This document shows positions 9,259 to 16,942 of a stretch of 64,000 nt of DNA, piece by piece. Source of the DNA: Streptomyces sp. NBC_01445 (GTDB taxonomy: Bacteria > Actinomycetota > Actinomycetes > Streptomycetales > Streptomycetaceae). Made by a program: the position numbers and the translations under genes. The stretch covers positions 5,270,001-5,334,000 of the forward strand of contig NZ_CP109485.1 in NCBI RefSeq assembly GCF_035918235.1, in the 5' to 3' direction. The stretch's first letter is position 1. Every line of letters begins with the position of its first letter. The notes under the pieces are model-generated. The model worked only from the letters and a program-made list of their open reading frames with translations, had not been told where the DNA came from and searched no databases.

Positions 9259-10226
9259 GCGTCCGGCCGCACGCCCGCGGAGCCACCGGGTGAGTCGCCG
9301 CCGGATGCGGGGCTGTCGGACGAGGCAGCCGGGCCGGCACCCGCCGTCCCGGGCGCCGACGCTTCCTCGTCCGCGGCCTCCTTCGCCCAGCGGTCAGCGA
9401 GCGCGGCGGCCTTCGCGCAGGCCTCGGCGACGGCCTCGCGGCCCCCTCCGGCGTTCGCGGCCGCGTACCCGACGAGGAATGTCGTCAGGGGAGCGGCCGG
9501 CCTGGCCACACCGTGCGCGGCGTCGCGGGCGAGGTCGAGCAGGACGCCGGTGTCGACGTCGAGCTCGATGCCCAGTTCGTCCTTGGCTGCGGAGATCCAT
9601 TCATCCAACACGTGCCCATGCTCCCTGATACGTGACCGGGCGGCGGCGATGTCGTCCCAGGTGTCGCAGTCGAAGGACGCGACGGGGTCGGTGATGCGGG
9701 TGAGTTCGAGTCGGCCGACGAGCAGCCGCAGGGGCAGCCCGGAGAGGCCGTCGTCGTGCGCGGCTGCGAGTTCGGCGAGGTGGTGGCGCAGGGGTGCGCT
9801 GCGGTAGGCCGCGACGAGCGGCTGGTCCCGGCCGTCGGCGTCGGTGAGCATGACCCCGTCCGCCGTTCCCGCGTCAAGGGCATCGAGGAGGCCCCGTACC
9901 GTCTGCTCGCTCAGGAAGGGCAGGTCGGCGGAGAGGACGAGGACCTGGTCGCCCGTGGTGGCGCGCAGACCGGCGTCGAGTGCGGCCAGCGGTCCGCCGC
10001 CGGGCGGGTCCTCACGGGTCCAGATCACGGGGTGCGCGGTGGGTCGGGGTTCGGCGACGACGACCGTGGTACCGGCCGTGGCGCAGGCGGCCAGTACCCG
10101 GTCGAGCAGCGGCCTGGCTCCGACACGGACCGCGGGCTTGTCCGCGCCGCCGAGCCGTCTGGCGGCGCCGCCGGCGAGCACGACGGCGTCGTGGGCGGGG
10201 CGGCTCGGCGCGGGAGCAGCGTTCAT
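9255..10226 (-). CDS. mobA: MobA-like nucleotidyltransferase with C-terminal DUF6457-like domain
   Basis: A 323-aa two-part protein. Residues about 10-190 are a MobA-type NTP transferase (LAGGAARRLGGADKPAVRVG nucleotide loop; SADLPFLSE with the metal-binding Asp), expected to attach GMP to molybdopterin cofactor. Residues about 210-295 (LDEWISAAKDELGIELDVDT to the KAAALADRWAKE helix) match a small helical domain found as a separate actinobacterial protein (DUF6457, from memory). The tail is low-complexity Ser/Gly/Ala. ATG 10226 (MNAAPAPSRPAH) was chosen because the upstream part of the frame is not family-like. It is the first gene of a coupled operon with moeA (ATGA overlap). Confidence 0.88.
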   Translation of the reverse strand: MNAAPAPSRPAHDAVVLAGGAARRLGGADKPAVRVGARPLLDRVLAACATAGTTVVVAEPRPTAHPVIWTREDPPGGGPLAALDAGLRATTGDQVLVLSADLPFLSEQTVRGLLDALDAGTADGVMLTDADGRDQPLVAAYRSAPLRHHLAELAAAHDDGLSGLPLRLLVGRLELTRITDPVASFDCDTWDDIAAARSRIREHGHVLDEWISAAKDELGIELDVDTGVLLDLARDAAHGVARPAAPLTTFLVGYAAANAGGGREAVAEACAKAAALADRWAKEAADEEASAPGTAGAGPAASSDSPASGGDSPGGSAGVRPDA

Positions 10227-10321
10227 CCCCCGAGTATGGGCGCACGAAGGATCATTGCCACCCCTGGAAACGGCCCGCACCCACGAGGATTTACGTCACA
10301 TCGAGGTGGGCGGTGCGGGCC

Positions 10322-10390
10322 GTTCGTGCTCACAGGGTGCGCAGGCTCGCGCTCACAGAACGCGCAGGCTCGTCCTCACAGGGTGCGCAG
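10322..10390. repeat. Three 23-bp repeats duplicating the bkdC gene end
   Basis: On the minus strand the end of bkdC, CTGCGCACCCTG then TGA plus 8 bp, is followed by two further copies at 23-bp period. Stop-codon complements (TCA) stand at 10376, 10353 and 10330. The middle copy differs at a few bases. Because 23 is not a multiple of 3, the copies place TGA in all three frames. Confidence 0.85.
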
Positions 10391-11701
10391 GAGCACCGCC
10401 GGCTGTTCGATGCAGTCCGCGACGTAGCGCAGGAAGCCGCCTGCCGTGCCGCCGTCGCACACCCGGTGGTCGAAGGTGAGTGACAGCTGGACGACCTGGC
10501 GCACCGCCAACTCCCCCTGGTGGACCCAGGGTTTGGGGATGATCCGGCCCACGCCGAGCATCGCTGCCTCGGGGTGGTTGATGATCGGCGTCGAACCGTC
10601 GACGCCGAAGACGCCGTAGTTGTTCAACGTGAACGTGCCGCCCGTGAGTTCCCCGGGTGTGAGCCGGCCGGCCCGCGCCGCGTCCGTGAGGCGGGCGAAC
10701 TCGGCGCTCAGGGACTCGGCGTCGCGTACGTGCGCGTCCTTCACGACGGGGACGACGAGTCCGCGCTCGGTCTGGGCGGCGAACCCGAGGTGCACGGCGT
10801 CGAGCTGCACGACTTCCCGGGCCGCCATGTCGACCCGGGAGTTGAGCTCCGGGTAGCGGGCCAGGGCCGCGGTGCAGATACGGGCGAGCAGGGCGAGTAC
10901 GGAGATCTTCTCCCCGCCGGCCGCGTTCATGGCCACGCGCGCGTGCATGAACTCCGTGGCGTCGGCGTCCACCCAGCAGGTCGCGTCGGGGATCTCGCGG
11001 CGGCTGCGGGTGAGCTTGTCGGCCACGGCGCCTCGGAGGCCGCGCAGGGGGACACGGATGCCGTCGGCGGTCCCGCCCACTGGGGCCTGGGCCGGAGCCG
11101 GGGCCACGGCCTCCGCTTCCGCCGCGTGGGCCCGCACCTGCACCGTCTCCCGCATGGCGCTCTCGACATCGGCCCGCATGATGAGTCCTTCGGGTCCCGA
11201 CCCGGGCAACTCGCGCAGGTCGACACCGTGTTCGCGAGCGAGCTTGCGCACGAGGGGAGAGATGACCGGCACGGGTCCGCTCCGCGGCGGCGCCTCCGGA
11301 ACCGGGGCGGACGAGGCATTCCGGGTGGGTGCCGCAGGCGCCACGGGGAGGTCGTCCTGTCGGCGAACCCGGCGGCGGCGCGCGGGGGCGGCCGCGGTGC
11401 CGTATCCCACCAGGACGTTCCCGGACCCCTCGTCGTCACCCTCCCCCTCGGCCGGTGTGCCCACAGCGACCGTCAGGAGGGGCGAGCCGACGGGCAGTTC
11501 GGTGCCCTCCTCGCCGAAGCGGGCGGTGACCACGCCCCCGTAGGGGCACGGGACCTCGACCATCGCCTTGGCGGTCTCCACCTCGACGACCGGCTGGTCC
11601 ACCGCCACGACGTCGCCGACCTGGACGAGCCAGGTGACGATCGAAGCCTCGGTGAGGCCTTCGCCGAGGTCGGGCAGCTTGAACTCGAGGACCTGTGCCA
11701 T
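10376..11701 (-). CDS. bkdC: Branched-chain 2-oxoacid dehydrogenase E2 (dihydrolipoamide acyltransferase)
   Basis: A 441-aa E2 core subunit that transfers the branched acyl group from lipoamide to CoA, giving isobutyryl-, isovaleryl- and methylbutyryl-CoA, which in Streptomyces prime branched fatty acid synthesis. Lipoyl domain 1-80 with VETAKAMVEVP (lipoyl-Lys about 44); peripheral subunit-binding domain about 150-185 (ISPLVRKLAREHGVDLRELPG); acyltransferase domain with FDHRVCDGG, the catalytic HxxxDG, near the C-terminus. ATG 11701 (MAQVLEFKLPDLGEG) overlaps the bkdB stop by one base (TGATG); the upstream extension is out-of-family. Last gene of bkdABC. Confidence 0.95.
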   Translation of the reverse strand: MAQVLEFKLPDLGEGLTEASIVTWLVQVGDVVAVDQPVVEVETAKAMVEVPCPYGGVVTARFGEEGTELPVGSPLLTVAVGTPAEGEGDDEGSGNVLVGYGTAAAPARRRRVRRQDDLPVAPAAPTRNASSAPVPEAPPRSGPVPVISPLVRKLAREHGVDLRELPGSGPEGLIMRADVESAMRETVQVRAHAAEAEAVAPAPAQAPVGGTADGIRVPLRGLRGAVADKLTRSRREIPDATCWVDADATEFMHARVAMNAAGGEKISVLALLARICTAALARYPELNSRVDMAAREVVQLDAVHLGFAAQTERGLVVPVVKDAHVRDAESLSAEFARLTDAARAGRLTPGELTGGTFTLNNYGVFGVDGSTPIINHPEAAMLGVGRIIPKPWVHQGELAVRQVVQLSLTFDHRVCDGGTAGGFLRYVADCIEQPAVLLRTL

Positions 11702-12705
11702 CAGCTGCCCGCCTCCCACTGGAGTCGCGCGACCGCGTCCAGGATCCGGTCGACTCCCGGCAGATGGTGCCGCTCCAGCATCGGCGGCGGATACGGGATG
11801 TCGAACCCGGCCACCCGCAGGACCGGCGCCTCCAGGTGGTGGAAGCACCGTTCGGTGACGCGCGCGGCGATCTCACCGCCGGGGCCGCCGAAACCGCCCG
11901 ACTCGTGCACGACGACCGCCCGCCCGGTGCGGCGCACGGACGCGCTGACCGTCTCGTCGTCGAACGGCACCAGGGAGCGCAGATCGACGACCTCCAGATC
12001 CCAGCCCTCGGCCCGCGCCGCCTCCGCCGCCTCCATGCAGACGGGTACCGACGGCCCGTACGTGATGAGGGTGGCACTGCTGCCGGTCCGGCGGACCACG
12101 GCCCGTCCGATGGGTTCGACGTCCGTCGGGTGCTCGGGGTTCCAGGAGTCCTTCGACCAGTACAGCCGCTTGGGTTCGAGGACGATGACGGGGTCGTCGG
12201 AGGCGATGGCGGCGCGCATCAGGCCGTAGGCGTCGGCGACGGTGGCGGGCGTGACGACATGGAGACCCGGGGTGGCCATGTAGTAGGCCTCGGAGGAGTC
12301 GCTGTGGTGCTCTACGCCGCCGATGCCGCCGCCGTAGGGCACGCGCACGGTGAGGGGCATCGGCATCGCGCCCCTGGTGCGGTTGCGCATCTTCGCGACG
12401 TGCGAGATCAGCTGCTCGAAGCCCGGGTAGGCGAACGCGTCGAACTGCATCTCGACGACGGGCCGCAGACCGTACATGGCCATGCCGACCGCGGTGCCGA
12501 GGATGCCCGCCTCGGCGAGCGGCGTGTCCGTGCAGCGGGCGTCGCCGAACTCCTTGGCGAGTCCGTCGGTGACTCGGAAGACGCCGCCCAGCGTGCCGAC
12601 GTCCTCGCCGAGGACGTGCACGGAGGGGTCGGCGGCCATGGCGTCGCGCAGGGCGCGGCCGAAGGCCTGCGCCATGGTGGCCGGCTTGGCGGCGACAGTC
12701 GTCAT
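11701..12705 (-). CDS. bkdB: Branched-chain 2-oxoacid dehydrogenase E1 beta subunit
   Basis: A 334-aa E1-beta. Together with E1-alpha it decarboxylates branched-chain 2-oxoacids with thiamine diphosphate. Recognised by GEDVGTLGGVFRVTDGL (about 34-50), FGDARCTDTPLAEAGILGTA and VPYGGGIGGVEHHSDSSEAY, all typical of transketolase-like beta subunits; the C-terminal domain starts at ATLITYGPSV. Normal length. ATG 12705 overlaps the bkdA stop as ATGA, so translation is coupled and subunit amounts should match. Confidence 0.95.
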   Translation of the reverse strand: MTTVAAKPATMAQAFGRALRDAMAADPSVHVLGEDVGTLGGVFRVTDGLAKEFGDARCTDTPLAEAGILGTAVGMAMYGLRPVVEMQFDAFAYPGFEQLISHVAKMRNRTRGAMPMPLTVRVPYGGGIGGVEHHSDSSEAYYMATPGLHVVTPATVADAYGLMRAAIASDDPVIVLEPKRLYWSKDSWNPEHPTDVEPIGRAVVRRTGSSATLITYGPSVPVCMEAAEAARAEGWDLEVVDLRSLVPFDDETVSASVRRTGRAVVVHESGGFGGPGGEIAARVTERCFHHLEAPVLRVAGFDIPYPPPMLERHHLPGVDRILDAVARLQWEAGS

Positions 12706-13838
12706 CGGTCCGTCCCGTCCGCCTCGGCGTCGAGCTCGGCGCGCAACTGGGCGGCCTGCTCGCGCAGTTGAGTGGTCTGCTCGGCGTAGACATCACGGAA
12801 GAGGTCCATGGGGTCGAGCACCGGATCCTGGTTCATGCGCTCGCGCAGGTCGGCGGCCATCTTCTCGGCGTCGTCGCGCACGGCCCGTATGCCTTCCTCG
12901 TCGAGGAGTCCGCGATCCGTCAACTCCCGCTCCAGGAGCAGGATCGGGTCGTGGTCGCGCCAGGCGTCGACCTCGGCGTCGACGCGGTAGCGCGTGGCGT
13001 CGTCCGCGTTCGTGTGCGCCTCCATGCGGTAGGTGATCGCCTCGACGAGGGTCGGGCCGCCCCCTCCGCGCGCGTGGCGCACGGCTTCGGCGAGGACCTC
13101 GTGCACGGCCGCCGCGTCGTTCCCGTCCACGAGGCGGCCGGGCATCCCGTATCCGACGGCCTTGTGGGCCAGGGACGGGGCGGCGGTCTGCTTGTCGAGC
13201 GGTACGGAGATCGCGAAGCCGTTGTTCTGGACGAGGAAGACGACCGGGGCCTGCCACACCGCCGCGAAGTTCAGCGCCTCGTGGAAGTCGCCCTCGCTGG
13301 TGCCCCCGTCGCCGACCATGGCGAGCGCGACCACGTCGTCACCCTTGAGACGGGCGGCGTGCGCGAGGCCCACGGCGTGCGGCAGCTGCGTCGCGAGCGG
13401 CGTGCACAGGGGGGCGACGCGGTGCTCGCGCGGGTCGTACCCGGTATGCCAGTCGCCCCGCAGCAGGGTCAGGGCCTGTACGGGGTCGAGGCCGCGGGCG
13501 ACGGCGGCGAGGGTGTCCCGGTAGCTGGGGAAGAGCCAGTCGCGCTCCTCCAGGACGAGGGCGGCCGCGACCTCGCAGGCCTCCTGTCCGGTGCTGGAGG
13601 GGTAGACCGCGAGCCGGCCCTGCTTCGTCAGGGCGGTCGCCTGCGCGTTGTACCTGCGGCCGCGCACCACCTCCGCGTACAGCTGGTGCAGGAGCCGGGC
13701 GTCGGCCTTGGCCGCGGCGTCGGTGCCGAGAACCCGGAACGGCTCGGCGTCGGGCAGCAGCGGCGCGGGATCCGTGCGCGGCTGCCAGGCGGGCGGCGGG
13801 GTGGGCCGGTAGGCATCCCGCTGCTCCATGACCGTCAT
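12702..13838 (-). CDS. bkdA: Branched-chain 2-oxoacid dehydrogenase E1 alpha subunit
   Basis: A 378-aa E1-alpha with the thiamine diphosphate-binding motif GDGGTSEGDFHEALNFAAVW ... QNN (about 177-206) and the phosphorylation-loop region YRMEAHTNADDATRYR. ATG 13838 (MTVMEQRDAYRP) has the strong ribosome-binding site GAGGAGGTG 8 nt upstream; the open frame to 14255 overruns the promoter and the divergent gene and was rejected. First gene of bkdABC. Upstream lie a PaaR-type palindrome (13897) and a DnaA-box inverted repeat (13941), with an Lrp-type regulator divergent, so control by both a TetR and an Lrp protein is plausible. Confidence 0.95.
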   Translation of the reverse strand: MTVMEQRDAYRPTPPPAWQPRTDPAPLLPDAEPFRVLGTDAAAKADARLLHQLYAEVVRGRRYNAQATALTKQGRLAVYPSSTGQEACEVAAALVLEERDWLFPSYRDTLAAVARGLDPVQALTLLRGDWHTGYDPREHRVAPLCTPLATQLPHAVGLAHAARLKGDDVVALAMVGDGGTSEGDFHEALNFAAVWQAPVVFLVQNNGFAISVPLDKQTAAPSLAHKAVGYGMPGRLVDGNDAAAVHEVLAEAVRHARGGGGPTLVEAITYRMEAHTNADDATRYRVDAEVDAWRDHDPILLLERELTDRGLLDEEGIRAVRDDAEKMAADLRERMNQDPVLDPMDLFRDVYAEQTTQLREQAAQLRAELDAEADGTDR

Positions 13839-13896
13839 GACGGCACCTCCTCGTTGGAAGCGGCTGAGAGACGCGACGGTGTGATGCGCCCCACCT

Positions 13897-13910
13897 ACCG
13901 ATTGTTCGGT
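13897..13910. promoter_or_regulatory. PaaR-type operator before bkdA
   Basis: ACCGATTGTTCGGT, a near-palindrome 59 bp before the bkdA start. It has the same ACCG-N6-CGGT form as the sites at 16837 and 21874, with one change in the central CG. Inferred site for the TetR regulator at 14624. Confidence 0.6.
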
Positions 13911-13940
13911 CGTCGGCACATTTTGGCTACAGGCACCTCC

Positions 13941-13970
13941 AGGCTGTGGACAAACGGTTCTCCACAGCCT
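13941..13970. promoter_or_regulatory. Perfect inverted repeat carrying two opposed DnaA boxes
   Basis: AGGCTGTGGA and its complement TCCACAGCCT (10-bp arms, 10-bp spacer) in the bkdA/Lrp gap. The arms plus adjoining bases form TGTGGACAA (13945-13953, exact reverse of the Streptomyces DnaA box TTGTCCACA) and TTCTCCACA (13958-13966, fits the box consensus). Spacing and symmetry suggest paired DnaA binding; binding is inferred. Confidence 0.6.
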
Positions 13971-14011
13971 GGGATGGACGCAGTACGTCCATGGTAGGGA
14001 GGCGGGGGGAC

Positions 14012-14602
14012 ATGGCATCTGAACGAATGGCCGACAGCTCGGGCGGCGACCGCCCCGAGACTCCGCCCCGCGCGCCCGACAGCGGGCCGGGCAGCGGCCC
14101 CGACAGCCGCCCGGGCTCCCCGCCGCGCCCGCCCGAGGGCCGCCCCGAGTACCAGCCGCGCGCGCTGGACGCCATCGACCGCGACATCCTGCAGATGCTC
14201 CAGATGGACGGCCGGGCCTCGATACGCTCCGTCGCCGAGCGCGTCCATGTGTCACGGGCCAACGCCTACGCGCGCATCAACCGGCTCATCGACGACGGCG
14301 TCATCCGCGGGTTCGGCGCCCGCGTCAACCACGAGCGGGCCGGGCAGGGTGCCTCGGCGTACATCACGCTCAAGATCGTCCAGAACTCCTGGCGCACCGT
14401 CCGCGAGCAGCTGCGCCGGCTCCCGGAGGCCTCGCACATCGCGCTGGTCAGCGGCGATTTCGATGTGCTCCTGATGGTGCACACGCAGGACAACAGGGCC
14501 CTGCGGGAGCTCGTACTCACCAAGCTCCAGGCCATGCCGGAGGTGCTGAGCACGCGGACGCTGCTGGTGTTCGAGGAGGAGGACCTGGAGCCGGACGCCT
14601 GA
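14012..14602 (+). CDS. bkdR: Lrp/AsnC-family regulator (BkdR-like)
   Basis: A 196-aa regulator. The first 50 residues are a Pro/Gly/Ser/Asp-rich leader. The winged-helix HTH is at about 55-105 (LDAIDRDILQMLQMDGRASI ... VSRANAYARINRLIDDGVI) and the RAM ligand-binding domain at about 115-190 (SGDFDVLLMVHTQDN). ATG 14012 is preceded by GGGAGGCGGGGG; an upstream ATG at 13946 lies in the DnaA-box repeat and was rejected. It is divergent from bkdABC, the arrangement of Lrp-type BkdR activators, so control of bkd by branched-chain amino acids is the best inference. The symbol rests on context. Confidence 0.9.
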   Translation: MASERMADSSGGDRPETPPRAPDSGPGSGPDSRPGSPPRPPEGRPEYQPRALDAIDRDILQMLQMDGRASIRSVAERVHVSRANAYARINRLIDDGVIRGFGARVNHERAGQGASAYITLKIVQNSWRTVREQLRRLPEASHIALVSGDFDVLLMVHTQDNRALRELVLTKLQAMPEVLSTRTLLVFEEEDLEPDA

Positions 14603-14623
14603 CGCGCCCGCGCCCCGGGGCCG

Positions 14624-15214
14624 TCAGTCCTCCTTGCGCAGCCCTCCGAAGATCAACTGCACGACGGCGTCGGCGACTTCGCGGTCGTCCATGCCCCGGC
14701 CGCCCGGCCGGTACCACTCCACGATCGAGTTGATCATGCCGAACACGAGGCGGGTCGCGAGCCGTACCTCGATGTCGCCCCGCACGTCACCGTCGGCCGC
14801 GGCCGCCTTCAGAAGCTCGGCCACCTGGTGGTCGAACTCCCTGCGCCGCTCCATCGCCCAGCGCTCCGCGTCGGTGTTCCCGCGCACGCGCAGCAGCAGG
14901 GTCACGTACGGCAGCTCGGATATCAGGACCTGGACCATGCGCCGGGTGACGTACTCCAGCCGCTCGACGGCACGCCCCACGCACGCGTGCTCCTCGCCGA
15001 GGATGCCGAAGAGGCCGTCGAGCGCGCGGCTGACGGCGCGGCGCAGCAGCTCCTCCTTGCCGGCGACGTGGTGGTAGATCGACGACTTGGAGATACCGGC
15101 CGCCTTGGAGAGGTGCTCCATCGAAGTGCCGTCGTAGCCTCGCTCGTTGAAGACCCGCACGGCGACCGACAGGAGGGTCTCGGGCGTGTAGGTGTCGCGC
15201 CTTGCGGTGGTCAT
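14624..15214 (-). CDS. paaR: TetR-family regulator, PaaR-like
   Basis: A 196-aa TetR repressor. N-terminal HTH about 8-55 (TPETLLSVAVRVFNERGYDG, then GISKSSIYHHVAGKEELLRR), then an all-helical ligand domain ending GLRKED. ATG 15214 overlaps the stop of paaH as ATGA, so it is co-translated with a phenylacetate-pathway enzyme. This linkage and the three ACCG-N6-CGGT palindromes at paaH/paaN, paaA and bkdA suggest it is the actinobacterial PaaR type, released by phenylacetyl-CoA in Corynebacterium. An open frame to 15352 adds implausible sequence. Family is certain; ligand and symbol are inferred. Confidence 0.85.
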   Translation of the reverse strand: MTTARRDTYTPETLLSVAVRVFNERGYDGTSMEHLSKAAGISKSSIYHHVAGKEELLRRAVSRALDGLFGILGEEHACVGRAVERLEYVTRRMVQVLISELPYVTLLLRVRGNTDAERWAMERRREFDHQVAELLKAAAADGDVRGDIEVRLATRLVFGMINSIVEWYRPGGRGMDDREVADAVVQLIFGGLRKED

Positions 15215-16734
15215 GCGGAGCCCTCCCGCTTGTCGGAGGCGTACGAGTGGCGGTAGAGCGCGAGCGAGGGCGCATAACGGCCGGACGGGTCGCGCAGGTG
15301 CAGATCGTCGAGGAGGGAGTACGCCCAGTTCTTGCCGAGCTTCCTGCTCCACTCGATGGGCCCCAGTGGGTAGTTGACGCCCAGGCGCATCGCCGTGTCG
15401 ATGTCCTCCGGAGTGGCCACTCCCTTGGCGACGGCATCGTGCGCCAGGTCGATGAGCCGCGCGACCGTGCGCGCGACGATCATGCCGGGCACATCCCCGA
15501 TGACGCTGACGTCCTTGCCGATGGCCTGGAAGAGCCCGGTGGCCTCGCGCAAGGTCTGCGGGGACGCTTCCTGAGAGGTCGCGAGCGCGATACGGGTCGC
15601 GGCGCGATAGTCGAACGCGAGATCGAAGTAGATGACGTCGCGGTACTCGACGGACGTCTGGCCGTCCGCGAGGGCGAGCTGGCCGCCGCCGGGAAGGACC
15701 AGGCGCGTGCCGTTGTCCTCGTCCTCCTCGCGCACGGGGATGCCCGCCTCGCGGATCAGCGCGAGAAGCTCGCCCGCAGGCCCCAGGTCGCCTTCGGCGA
15801 CGACGTACGCGGGCGCCTGGGCGGGCTGTGCGGTGTGCGGCTCCGGGCGTTCCTCACCGTCCGTGTACGCGTACCAGCCGCGGCCCGTCTTGCGGCCGTG
15901 CATGCCGGCCTCGACCAGGCGACGCTGGGCGAGGGCCGGCCGGAACTTCACGTCCTGGAAGAAGGCCTCCCACACGGAGCGGGTGACCGCTTCGTTGACG
16001 TCCTGTCCGATGAGGTCCGTCAGCTCGAAGGCGCCCATCTTGAAGCCGCCGCACTCGCGCAGGACGGCGTCGATGGTGGCGGGCTGGGCGCCCTGCTCCT
16101 CGTAGACCGCGAACGCCTCGGCGTAGAAGGGGCGGGCGATGCGGTTGACAATGAATCCGGGGGTGTCTGCGCAGACGACGGGGGTCTTGCCCCAGGCGCG
16201 GGCCGTCTCGTACGCGCGCGTGGCCGCCGTTACGTCGGTCGCCGCGCCGGAGACCACCTCGACCAGCGGCATCAGGGGCGCGGGGTTGAAGAAGTGCAGG
16301 CCGACGAGGCGCCCCGGCAGACGCAGCGCGCCGCCGACGGCGGTGACGGACAGGGACGAGGTGTTGGTCGCGAGCAGACAGTCGTCCGCGACGATCTCCT
16401 CCAGGTCCGTGAACAGCTGCTGTTTCACGTCGAGCCGCTCCAGTACGGCCTCGACGACGAGCGCCGCCCCCGCGAACTCCTCGAGGGACCCGGCGGCGCT
16501 CAGACGCGCACGCGCGGCGTCGCGCTCGGCCGCGTCGAGCCTGCCCTTGTCGACCAGGCGGTCCAGGCGCGCGGCGATGGCGTCCGCGGCCTCCTGGGCG
16601 CGGCCCGGTACGGCGTCGAAGAGCCGGACGGGGTGGCCAGCGGTCAGGGCGACCTGGGCGATGCCCTGGCCCATGGTGCCGGTGCCCACCACGCCCACAA
16701 GGCGTTCGGGGCTGCCGAGCTCGAGTGCTGTCAT
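15211..16734 (-). CDS. paaH: 3-hydroxyacyl-CoA dehydrogenase, phenylacetate pathway
   Basis: A 507-aa NAD-dependent dehydrogenase that oxidises 3-hydroxyadipyl-CoA late in phenylacetate breakdown. NAD-binding GTGTMGQGIAQVALTAGH (about 17-34), conserved ATNTSSLSVT and HFFNPAPLMPLVEVV, PGFIVNRIARPFYAEA, then the 3HCDH domain with RKTGRGWY, and a second C-terminal 3HCDH copy, as in the long PaaH form. ATG 16734 has GGGAGGATC upstream. Transcribed with the TetR gene (ATGA overlap) and divergent from paaN across a 208-bp promoter region with a PaaR-type palindrome. Confidence 0.92.
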   Translation of the reverse strand: MTALELGSPERLVGVVGTGTMGQGIAQVALTAGHPVRLFDAVPGRAQEAADAIAARLDRLVDKGRLDAAERDAARARLSAAGSLEEFAGAALVVEAVLERLDVKQQLFTDLEEIVADDCLLATNTSSLSVTAVGGALRLPGRLVGLHFFNPAPLMPLVEVVSGAATDVTAATRAYETARAWGKTPVVCADTPGFIVNRIARPFYAEAFAVYEEQGAQPATIDAVLRECGGFKMGAFELTDLIGQDVNEAVTRSVWEAFFQDVKFRPALAQRRLVEAGMHGRKTGRGWYAYTDGEERPEPHTAQPAQAPAYVVAEGDLGPAGELLALIREAGIPVREEDEDNGTRLVLPGGGQLALADGQTSVEYRDVIYFDLAFDYRAATRIALATSQEASPQTLREATGLFQAIGKDVSVIGDVPGMIVARTVARLIDLAHDAVAKGVATPEDIDTAMRLGVNYPLGPIEWSRKLGKNWAYSLLDDLHLRDPSGRYAPSLALYRHSYASDKREGSA

Positions 16735-16803
16735 GGTCGCGATCCTCCCGCACGGAACGACGGCCGGGGTCCCGGGGGTCGGGGCGCTGAGGCGGGCGCG
16801 AAG

Positions 16804-16812
16804 TTCTCCACA
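16804..16812 (+). promoter_or_regulatory. DnaA box-like site
   Basis: TTCTCCACA fits the Streptomyces DnaA-box consensus and lies in the paaH/paaN intergenic region. Single site; functional status unknown. Confidence 0.4.
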
Positions 16813-16836
16813 GGTTCGACGGACCCCCTTGTCCCG

Positions 16837-16850
16837 ACCGATCGTTCGGT
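16837..16850. promoter_or_regulatory. PaaR-type operator between paaH and paaN
   Basis: ACCGATCGTTCGGT, matching the ACCGNNCGNNCGGT core known for actinobacterial PaaR. It lies midway between the divergent starts of paaH (16734) and paaN (16943), so one bound repressor could shut both promoters. Confidence 0.75.
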
Positions 16851-16942
16851 TACTCTAACCGTGTCTGCCTGTTCCTGCCCAGCTGTTCCTGCCCAGCTCG
16901 CCGGCTCGACGAAGAGCCGCCTCGACGAGGAGTTGGTCCGTC

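Noticed and set aside
13946..14011. Upstream start for the Lrp-type regulator
   Set aside because: The extra 22 residues are encoded by the DnaA-box inverted repeat; ATG 14012 has a much better ribosome-binding site.
16428..16445. GTTTCACGTCGAGC as a parS site
   Set aside because: Two changes, one in the CACGTG core; inside paaH and probably chance.
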